From contig CAYRWY010000176.1 in assembly GCA_964427955.1 (NCBI GenBank), positions 1-10,948 on the forward strand: 10,948 nucleotides of DNA. Reading direction: 5' to 3'. Under the pieces are notes generated by a model, which was given only the letters and a program-made list of their open reading frames with translations, searched no databases and had not been told where the DNA came from. This document shows, piece after piece, positions 1 through 6,600 of this stretch; within the stretch, counting starts at the first letter, position 1, and each line of letters begins with the position of its first letter. The DNA is from JACRBK01 sp964427955 (GTDB taxonomy: Bacteria; Chloroflexota; Anaerolineae; Aggregatilineales; Aggregatilineaceae). The position numbers were made by a program, and so were the translations under genes.

Positions 1-1
1 C

Positions 2-1168
2 GAATCGGTCACCGAAGGACCTCCTGACAAAATTTGCGCGCAGATTTCTGATGCCGTCCTGGATGCCACTCGGAAAGATGACCCGACGGCGCGCGTGGCC
101 TGCGAAACGCCGGTGACAGCCGGGTTGGTCGTGGTCATGGGGGAAATCACCACCTCGACGTACGTGGACATCGGCAGCATCGTGCGCGATGTGGTACGCG
201 AGATCGGCTATACGCGCGCGAAATTCGGTTTCGATGCTGACACCTGCGGCGTGATCGTGTCCCTGAAAGAGCAATCCGGCGACATCGCGCAGGGCGTCAA
301 CCGGGCCCTAGAGCAGCGGTCCGGCCAGGTCACCGAGGCCGAGCTGAACGCGATTGGCGCGGGCGATCAAGGCATGATGATCGGGTTTGCCTGTGACGAA
401 ACCCCCGAACTCATGCCGCTGACGACGATGCTCGCGCACAAACTGTGCCGCCGCCTGTCCGAAGTGCGGCGGGATGGCACGATGCCGTACCTGCGCCCGG
501 ACGGCAAGAGCCAGGTGACGGTGGAATATGCCTACGGCAAGCCCAAGCGCGTGGATACGGTGTTGGTCTCGACGCAGCACGCGCCCGAAATTTCCAGTGA
601 GCAGATTCGCGAAGACGTGCTCAAGCACGTGGTGCAGCCCGTCATCCCGATCGATCTGCTGGACGACAAGACCAAATATTACGTCAATCCGACCGGGCGC
701 TTCGTGGTCGGCGGCCCGCTGGGCGACGCCGGGCTGACCGGGCGCAAGATCATCGTGGACACCTACGGCGGCGTGGCGCGGCACGGTGGTGGCGCGTTCT
801 CGGGTAAGGATGCTACCAAAGTGGATCGTTCGGGGGCCTACATGGCGCGCTATATTGCCAAGAACGTGGTCGCCGCCGGGTTGGCGACCCGCTTCGAACT
901 CCAGGTTTCCTACGCGATTGGCGTGGCTCGCCCGCTCTCGGTCGCCATTGAGACCTTCGGCACGGGCACAGTTCCGGACGAGGTCATTACCCGCTTGATC
1001 GACAAGCACTTTGACATGCGCCCGGCAGCCATCATCCACAATCTGGACCTGCGCAAGCCGCAGTTCCGCAAGGTCGCCGCTTACGGGCACTTTGGCCGTG
1101 ACGACCTGGACGTAGCATGGGAAAAGACGGACAAAGCCGACATTCTCCGCAAGGAAGCGGGTCTGTAG
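2..1168 (+). CDS. metK: S-adenosylmethionine synthetase, 5'-truncated
   Basis: This enzyme makes S-adenosylmethionine from ATP and methionine, releasing phosphate and pyrophosphate, in the cytoplasm. The reading frame is open from base 2 and already reads ESVTEG, so the true start lies a few codons upstream of the window; the GTG at base 95 is an internal valine. Visible family motifs include GAGDQG and ACDETPE in the first third, RPDGKSQVTVEY (active-site Lys), VSTQH, NPTGRFVVGGP, GDAGLTGRKIIVDTYGG (Arg-Lys pair) and HGGGAFSGKD (Lys, Lys and Asp that bind phosphate and metal). The C-terminus AYGHFGRDDLDVAWE is also typical. The 388 visible residues fit the usual length of about 390-400. One oddity: the near-invariant GHPDK reads GPPDK here, and the usual DQISDA reads AQISDA. 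The family call is secure; whether the enzyme is active depends on whether those edge bases are correct. Confidence 0.97.
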   Translation, partial: ESVTEGPPDKICAQISDAVLDATRKDDPTARVACETPVTAGLVVVMGEITTSTYVDIGSIVRDVVREIGYTRAKFGFDADTCGVIVSLKEQSGDIAQGVNRALEQRSGQVTEAELNAIGAGDQGMMIGFACDETPELMPLTTMLAHKLCRRLSEVRRDGTMPYLRPDGKSQVTVEYAYGKPKRVDTVLVSTQHAPEISSEQIREDVLKHVVQPVIPIDLLDDKTKYYVNPTGRFVVGGPLGDAGLTGRKIIVDTYGGVARHGGGAFSGKDATKVDRSGAYMARYIAKNVVAAGLATRFELQVSYAIGVARPLSVAIETFGTGTVPDEVITRLIDKHFDMRPAAIIHNLDLRKPQFRKVAAYGHFGRDDLDVAWEKTDKADILRKEAGL

Positions 1169-1189
1169 ACTGCGCCAGCACAGAAATAG

Positions 1190-1217
1190 AAGAGGGCCGA
1201 TCCCAGGCCCTCTTTTC
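1190..1217 (+). terminator. intrinsic terminator after metK
   Basis: A 9-bp inverted repeat pairs AAGAGGGCC at 1190-1198 with GGCCCTCTT at 1206-1214. The loop is 7 bases, and the 3' arm runs into a T-tract (1213-1216) and then a T-rich stretch. It lies 21 bases past the metK stop and just before the next promoter, so it closes the metK transcript. Confidence 0.85.
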
Positions 1218-1239
1218 ATTTTCAAGCGCCAGACAAGAG

Positions 1240-1269
1240 TTGACCGTCACTTTGGGCTGGTGTTATGAT
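1240..1269 (+). promoter_or_regulatory. sigma70-type promoter with extended -10
   Basis: TTGACC at 1240-1245 (-35) and TATGAT at 1264-1269 (-10) are separated by 18 bp. A TG at 1261-1262, one base before the hexamer, makes an extended -10. Transcription would begin near 1276, about 38 bases before the start codon of the membrane-protein gene. Both boxes are close to consensus and the site lies directly after the metK terminator. Confidence 0.75.
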
Positions 1270-1302
1270 GGTCACACGCTTCCCAATCCTGCCAATTGCA
1301 CC

Positions 1303-1308
1303 AGGAGG
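1303..1308 (+). promoter_or_regulatory. ribosome binding site fixing the start at 1314
   Basis: A full AGGAGG lies 5 bases before the ATG at 1314. An upstream in-frame TTG at 1296 would put this site inside the coding region and has no comparable site of its own, so 1314 is taken as the start. Confidence 0.85.
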
Positions 1309-1313
1309 TTGCC

Positions 1314-2084
1314 ATGCACAAGTTCAGAGTGTGGTGGAATGGCTTCAAAACCGTGGCCTTGTTGATTTCGTTCACGGTCAATATGGTCTTATTGATTGTG
1401 CTGCTGCTGGTCCTGATGCAGATTTTCCAGATCAAGAATGGCATCGTCGAACCGCTGGTCGATGGCCTGCACCGCAACTTTGTGGGGCTGGACGAGGCGG
1501 TGATCAATCGCACCATCGACGTGAACGACCAGATTCCGGTGCAGTTTGACCTGCCGCTCAACCAGGCGACGAACGTCGTCCTCACCGACGATGTGCCGAT
1601 TGCCGCCAGCGCCACCTTCACCCTGCCCGGCGGCGGCGGCGTGATCAACGGACGGGTCGATATCGTGCTGCCCAAAGGGTTGGTCCTGCCGGTTCAGCTC
1701 GACATGACCGTCCCGGTGGACACGTCGATCCCGATCAGCCTCCCAGTGGACGTCTCGATTCCGCTCAACGAAACCGAGCTGCATACACCCTTCTACAACC
1801 TGCGCGAGCTGCTCGAACCCTACGTGCGCGCCCTGGACAATCTGCCTGGCGGCTGGGACGAAGTCCCGGACTTCACGATCGATGCGATTCAGGGCGAAGG
1901 GATCAACTTGCTGTCGCCTACCACCGACAGCGAAGACCCCTGGCCGGGTCCAGGGGCGGCTGAGACTGGAACCGAAACGGAGACCGAGACCGGGACTCCG
2001 GCGGGCGACACTCCGACCCCCATGCCGTCGCCCACGCCGATTAAGGACATGGGTATCATTCCACAGCCCACCCAAGCTCAGTAG
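1314..2084 (+). CDS. membrane-anchored extracytoplasmic protein of unknown function
   Basis: I do not recognise this 256-residue protein as a named family. Residues 1-12 carry Lys/Arg, followed by one strongly hydrophobic segment at about 13-38, so it is probably a single-pass protein with its N-terminus inside. Residues 40-205 would be outside the cell and are rich in Val, Ile, Leu, Pro and Asp in alternating patterns. They include two 10-residue repeats (TVPVDTSIPI and SLPVDVSIPL) that suggest beta strands. From about 215 onward the protein is low complexity, with Thr-Glu alternation followed by TPTPMPSPTP, as in the Thr/Pro tails of many Chloroflexota envelope proteins. It has no visible catalytic motif and no cysteine. 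It is first after a strong promoter and lies 30 bp upstream of the methyltransferase gene, so the two may be co-transcribed. An envelope role is inferred only from topology and composition. Confidence 0.85.
   Translation: MHKFRVWWNGFKTVALLISFTVNMVLLIVLLLVLMQIFQIKNGIVEPLVDGLHRNFVGLDEAVINRTIDVNDQIPVQFDLPLNQATNVVLTDDVPIAASATFTLPGGGGVINGRVDIVLPKGLVLPVQLDMTVPVDTSIPISLPVDVSIPLNETELHTPFYNLRELLEPYVRALDNLPGGWDEVPDFTIDAIQGEGINLLSPTTDSEDPWPGPGAAETGTETETETGTPAGDTPTPMPSPTPIKDMGIIPQPTQAQ
1707..1766 (+). repeat. two-copy 30-bp in-frame repeat
   Basis: Codons for TVPVDTSIPI (1707-1736) are followed directly by codons for SLPVDVSIPL (1737-1766). The copies match well at protein level and less well at DNA level, so this is an old duplication under protein-level constraint. 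A related LPVQLDM segment precedes it. Confidence 0.6.
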
Positions 2085-2114
2085 GGGCGCTGTACACCAG
2101 AGGAAAAAAAGCTG

Positions 2115-3011
2115 TTGAACGACATCACCCCGCCAGTCTGTGACTATGAAGGATCGCACTACCGGACCGAGTTTTGGGAAGGTCGCGGGCGCGACTATGA
2201 AGACCTGACCGAACGCATCGCCCTGCGCCGCCTGCTCCCCCCGCGTGGCAAACGGATCGTCCACCTGGGAGCAGGCTTCGGACGCATGACGAATGAACTC
2301 GGCGGGTACGATCAGGTCATCGTGCTGGACTATTCGCGCACGATGCTGCAAGACGCCCAGGCCCACCTGGGCACGAGCGAACGCTACGTGTACGTGGCGG
2401 CGGACATCTATCACCTGCCGCTGGCGCCCGGTAGCTGCGATGCCGCGTTGATGGAGCGTGTGATCCATCACATGGCGGACGTGCCCGCCGCCCTGGCGCA
2501 GATTCGGGCCGCGTTGGCGCCGGGCGCGCCGTTCGTTCTGGAATACGCCAGCAAACGCAATCTCAAAGCTATCGCCCGCTATGCGCTCAAGCGACAGGCC
2601 TGGAGTCCGTTCGATCCGGAGCCGGTCGAATTCGTCAAACTGAACTTCGATTTTCACCCCGATTACATGGCCCGCTGCCTGCGTGACGCCGGATTCGAGA
2701 CACGGCGCAGGCTGGCGCTGTCCTACTTCCGGGTGGGCCTGCTGAAACGCGTGGTGCCGGGGCGGGTGCTGGTCGCGCTGGATGCCCTGCTCCAATATAC
2801 CGGCCAGATCGCCCCCTATTCGCCCAGCGTCTTCACGCAAAATTTTGCAGCGGGCAGCACGCCGCCTGCGACGCTGGATGGCCTGCTCTTCCGGTGTCTT
2901 AACTGCGGCGGCCCTCTCCACCGCGACGGCGACGCGATGATCTGTGATCAGGGGGATGGGCGCTGGCTCGTTCACGATGGCATTTATGACTTCAAGGAGC
3001 CGGGGAGTTAG
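2115..3011 (+). CDS. class I SAM-dependent methyltransferase with C-terminal zinc-ribbon-like module
   Basis: A 298-residue protein that probably transfers a methyl group from S-adenosylmethionine to an unknown substrate. SAM-binding motif I is VHLGAGFGR at residues 49-57, and the acidic end of strand 2 is Asp72 in VLDYS. Next come AADIYHLPLAPGS (motif II region) and MERVIHHM, which resemble the UbiE/Methyltransf_11 group. A C-terminal extension after about residue 255 has Cys261-x2-Cys264 and Cys277, then an HDGIYDF segment like that of Trm112-type zinc domains. The usual fourth cysteine is missing. The start is a TTG with AGAGGA 10 bases upstream; the next in-frame ATG (Met58) lies inside motif I, too late to be the start. 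The gene follows the membrane protein by 30 bp and is probably in the same transcript. The fold is secure and the substrate is not. Confidence 0.9.
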   Translation: MNDITPPVCDYEGSHYRTEFWEGRGRDYEDLTERIALRRLLPPRGKRIVHLGAGFGRMTNELGGYDQVIVLDYSRTMLQDAQAHLGTSERYVYVAADIYHLPLAPGSCDAALMERVIHHMADVPAALAQIRAALAPGAPFVLEYASKRNLKAIARYALKRQAWSPFDPEPVEFVKLNFDFHPDYMARCLRDAGFETRRRLALSYFRVGLLKRVVPGRVLVALDALLQYTGQIAPYSPSVFTQNFAAGSTPPATLDGLLFRCLNCGGPLHRDGDAMICDQGDGRWLVHDGIYDFKEPGS

Positions 3012-3034
3012 CCGCCCGGCTCTCACTTCATTTT
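2997..3034 (+). terminator. intrinsic terminator overlapping the methyltransferase stop codon
   Basis: GAGCCGGG at 2997-3004 pairs with CCCGGCTC at 3015-3022 (8 bp, 10-base loop). TCACTTCATTTT follows, with a short T-run at 3031-3034. The 5' arm lies in the last codons of the methyltransferase gene and its TAG is in the loop. The T-run is short and offset, so termination may be moderate. Confidence 0.65.
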
Positions 3035-3054
3035 CGCCTTTCCGATACCTGCGC

Positions 3055-3060
3055 TAAAAT
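3055..3060 (+). promoter_or_regulatory. possible -10 element for the MaoC gene
   Basis: TAAAAT at 3055-3060 is a plausible -10 about 55 bases before the start codon. No good -35 is visible at the right distance (TTTTCG to TTCGCC at 3031-3038 is weak). A promoter is expected here because a terminator precedes it, but this assignment is tentative. Confidence 0.3.
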
Positions 3061-3114
3061 CGCAGAGGTTAAGTTTTTCCAACGCCGCATTCAGATGATT
3101 CAGGGATATAAGCC

Positions 3115-3603
3115 ATGACACAACCATCAAAAGGCGCACGAGGACTGTATTTCGAGGAGTTCGAAGTCGGTCTGGAACTCGAAACCCGTGCCAGGACCAT
3201 TACTGAAGCGGACATTGTGAACTTTGCCGGGCTGTCCGGGGACTTCAACCCGATGCACACGGATGCCGTGTATGCCGCGGGTACCCAATTCAACCAGCGT
3301 GTGGCGCATGGGCTGCTAGGCCTCTCGGTGGCAAGCGGCCTGGCCTACCAGATGGGCTTCATCGAAGGCACCGTGATCGCCTTCACCGGGCTGGAATGGA
3401 AGTTCCGCGCGCCGATCTTCATCGGCGATACGATCCGCGTCCAGGTCCAGGTGACCAAGCTGCGCGAGATGAAGGCTGCGGGCGGGGGTTTCGTGAGCCT
3501 GGAACTCAAGGTCGTCAACCAGGACAATGCCGTCACCCAGAAAGGCGAATGGACCGTGCTCGTCGCCAGCAAGCCCCAGGCTCAGACCGAAAGCGGGACG
3601 TAG
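3115..3603 (+). CDS. MaoC-like (hotdog fold) dehydratase, probable (R)-specific enoyl-CoA hydratase
   Basis: A 162-residue protein of the MaoC/R-hydratase family, whose members add water to trans-2-enoyl-CoA or a similar acyl thioester in the cytoplasm. The signature SGDFNPMHTD contains the expected catalytic Asp43 and His48. VAHGLLGLSVASGL (hotdog helix region) follows, then LEWKFRAPIFIGDTIRVQVQV, the strand and thioester-proximal part. The length matches single-hotdog members, which usually work as dimers. AGGGA lies 8 bases before the ATG. It sits between two terminator/promoter boundaries, so it is probably monocistronic. Neighbours give no pathway clue: no fatty-acid or polyhydroxyalkanoate gene adjoins. 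The true substrate could be an enoyl-CoA, mesaconyl-type or other acyl-CoA. Confidence 0.9.
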   Translation: MTQPSKGARGLYFEEFEVGLELETRARTITEADIVNFAGLSGDFNPMHTDAVYAAGTQFNQRVAHGLLGLSVASGLAYQMGFIEGTVIAFTGLEWKFRAPIFIGDTIRVQVQVTKLREMKAAGGGFVSLELKVVNQDNAVTQKGEWTVLVASKPQAQTESGT

Positions 3604-3613
3604 CGTCCACGTC

Positions 3614-3643
3614 TTGTGTAATACTACCCGGCAGTGCTAAGAT
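3614..3643 (+). promoter_or_regulatory. extended -10 promoter for the penicillin-binding protein gene
   Basis: TTGTGT at 3614-3619 and TAAGAT at 3638-3643 are 18 bp apart. TGC immediately before the -10 gives an extended element. The layout (18-bp spacer, TGn) is the same as at 1240-1269. It lies 38 bases before the chosen start codon. Confidence 0.6.
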
Positions 3644-3671
3644 GAATTTAACTCGCTCGTCAGTGGAGCAT

Positions 3672-3677
3672 GAGGTG
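3672..3677 (+). promoter_or_regulatory. ribosome binding site fixing the start at 3682
   Basis: GAGGTG ends 4 bases before the ATG at 3682. An in-frame ATG at 3670 has only a GGAG ending 2 bases upstream, which is too close, so 3682 (MADNKQ) is preferred. The choice changes the protein by four residues. Confidence 0.6.
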
Positions 3678-3681
3678 TAGT

Positions 3682-6600
3682 ATGGCAGACAACAAGCAAC
3701 CTTTATCGGATGCCGGTCCTGAGCAGCCGACGCCGCGTTCCGCCCGCCCGCCCGAAGGGCTGACCGGGTGGCACGAGCCGCCGGTCGAGGAAGGTTCATC
3801 GCACCCGGTCGAAACTGGAGCCTGGTACACGCCTCCCAATGCGCTCCCGGAACCGGAACCTGAAGCCGTGGAACTCGCGCCGCAGGTAGAGGCTCCCGCC
3901 GAGCCGTCGGACCTCCGGCAAGAGGAACTGCCCGACACCGCCCCTGCCCCCAGCGGCGCATGGTTTGTCCCCGCCGAAGCCCAGCTTGACCAACGGCTGA
4001 CCGAGGCCCGCGAACCAATCGCCGAGACTCAGGCTGTCGCACTTCAGCCGGACGAACCCACCCCATCTGCTGACGAGACGCAACCGCAGATTGAAACCCA
4101 ACCACAGTTGGCAGCCTCCGAAGGCTGGGCCAGCCCTCAGGAGCAGCAGCCCGTCGTCGCGGACGAGGTGCCTGCCGCCGCCACGGCGGCAATGGCCGTC
4201 GAACCGGATGGGCAGCAGGCAGCTTCGCCAGAGACCCCGGCGGCTGAGCAAGAACCGCTGCTCGAGGTTCAGGCTGAACAGGAAGCTCAGACCATCGAAC
4301 CGCAAGATCAGGAGGCAACCCGGCTGTTGTCAAGCAAAGAAACGCCTACCCCCAAACCCGGCAGTATTCAAAGCGTCTCTCAGGAGCCGGAAATTGCTCC
4401 CGGCAGCACCCCCCAGCCGCAAACGACGGCTCCGCAGCCCGACTCGCCGGGGCTTTCGCCCGCCGAAGCGGCGTTGTTGGCAGAGCAGCGGGCGCGCGGT
4501 GTCGTCGATTCTACCCAGGCTTCGCTCAGCGACGCGGAACTGCCTGGCCGCTCATCCACCGTCACCCCGGCCAGCACGGAACCGCAGCCTGTGGCAGAGA
4601 CTCCCGCCGCCGAGGCTCCGGCGGATTCGACCAATACCGCGGCCTTCGAAGAGGTCGAACGGAAGGTCAAAATCCTCCGCCAGCAGTATCAGACCGGGCA
4701 GCTCACGCGTGAGCAGTTCCAGGCCGAACTGCGGCGCCTGATGATCCTCGGCGATGACGGCCATTGGTGGATGCTCGGCGTCGAATCGGACCGCTGGTAC
4801 CACTATGATGGCAAAGCGTGGGTCGCCAGCAACCCACCGGGTTATGAAGAGCGCGTCCGGGGAAGCGCGGTGCGCACCGAAACCGGCGTGCAGGAGGTCG
4901 TAGCGGATACCGGCCTCGCCCAGGAACCCAAAGCCACGCTGCCTGTCTCCTCGGGCGAAGAGAGTATGCTGCTGCCCAAGCGCGTGCCGCAGGTTGATCC
5001 CAACGCGACCCTCGTGTCACCAAGCACGCCGTTCCTGGAGCCGGTGCGCTCATCCGAAGCGGCGACGCAGCAGAAAGCGCGCCAGGTGGAAGCCGGGGGC
5101 GAACTGGGCGGCTACGTGCCGTCGCCGATCCAGGACCAGCAGATTCCGGCCCGTCCGGGTGCCGCGGAACCCACCATGCGTTCCGACGCGGTATCGCCGG
5201 ATCTCACCATCGCGCGGGGCGCCGCCGCACCAGCCGCCGGGGCACTCGCCGCCGCGGGCGCGATTTCCACGCCGGCCAAGCCTCAGTACCGGATCGGCGA
5301 ATTCCCCCAGCCCGATTACGCCGAGGCGCTGGGTTCCGAACGCGACCGCAATTTCTACCTGAAGTGGAGCATTCGCATCAGCGTCGCGGCGATCATTGGC
5401 GGCATGGCGCTGACGTTGATCGTGCTGCTCGCCATGATTGGCTACTATTTCTACAAGGTCGATCAGTATTCCGGCGCGGTCGCATCGCTCCGGGATCGCG
5501 CCTCCAATTTCGAGACGACGTTGATCATGGACACGAACGGCCAGGTCCTGGCCGAATTCAGTGATCCGAACACTGGACAGCGCACCTCGGTGCCGCTCAA
5601 CCAGATTTCCCCCTGGCTGATCGACGCGACCGTCGCGACCGAAAACGAGAAGTTCTACGACGATCCCGGGTTCAGTGTGTCGGCCATCCTGCGGGCGGTT
5701 TACCAAAACCTGACCGCGGGCGGCACTGTCTCCGGCGCGAGCACCATCACCCAGCAGTTGGCCAAAGCCCTGGTCCTGGACACCGAACTGTCGTCCCAGC
5801 GCACGGCAGAACGCAAGATCATCGAGATCATCGTCGCGTCTGAGATCAAGCGCAAATATACCAAGAACGAAATTCTGGAAATCTATCTCAACGAAATCTT
5901 TTACGGGAACTTCGCCTACGGGATCGAAGCAGCCTCCAGAACCTATTTCAACAAACCGGCCAGCGACCTGAATCCCGCCGAAGCGGCCTTCCTGGCCGGG
6001 CTGCCCCAATCCCCGGCCACCTATGACCCGGTCGTCAACCGGGAAGCGGCGATGAACCGAATGCAGTCCGTCTTGCGCCTGATGGCCGAAGCCAATGGGA
6101 CCGGCTGTATCTACATCCAGCACGATGACACCACGCCGTCCGGCATCCCCAATGGCGGCGGAGTCTGCATCATCGCCAATCCTCAACCGGACGGCAGCAT
6201 GATGTATTATTCCAAGACCAGCCTCGATCCGGAGCCGAAAGAACTGACTCTGGACCTGGCGCTGGTCGAAACGGCCACCTTCAAGCGGCCCGAATTCAAA
6301 GCCACCCATCCGCACTTCGTCAACTACGTGTGGCAGCAGTTGGAAGACAAGTACGGCTCGCAGGCGATCTACAGCGCCGGGTATCGCGTCTACACCACGC
6401 TGGACGAGAAGATCCAGAATGGGGCGGAACAGTCGGTATCCCAGCGTCTGGGCGAACTGCAAGCGCGGGGGATCGACGCGACCAATGCCTCGGTCGTGGT
6501 CATCCGGCCTTCGGATGGGGCGGTGATCGCGATGGTCGGGAGTGCCGACTACTACAACGACCAGATCGACGGGCAGGTGAACGTGGCGTTCACCGGGCAG

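Noticed and set aside
1937..1956. Perfect 7-bp hairpin CCCCTGG / CCAGGGG with a 6-base loop
   Set aside because: It lies inside the membrane-protein coding region with no T-run and encodes part of the low-complexity tail; probably chance in GC-rich sequence.
1976..2000. Thr-Glu codon repeat as a possible phase-variable tract
   Set aside because: The repeat is short and imperfect at DNA level (mixed GAA/GAG and ACC/ACG codons), so slippage is unlikely.
1389..3026. Long open frame on the minus strand (545 codons) opposite the membrane-protein and methyltransferase genes
   Set aside because: It is antisense to a recognisable methyltransferase, its translation is Arg/His/Gln-rich without family motifs, and long antisense frames are expected in GC-rich coding DNA.
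3596..3608. GGACG-tag-CGTCC hairpin at the MaoC stop codon as a terminator
   Set aside because: The stem is only 5 bp with a 3-base loop and no T-run follows; too weak to call.
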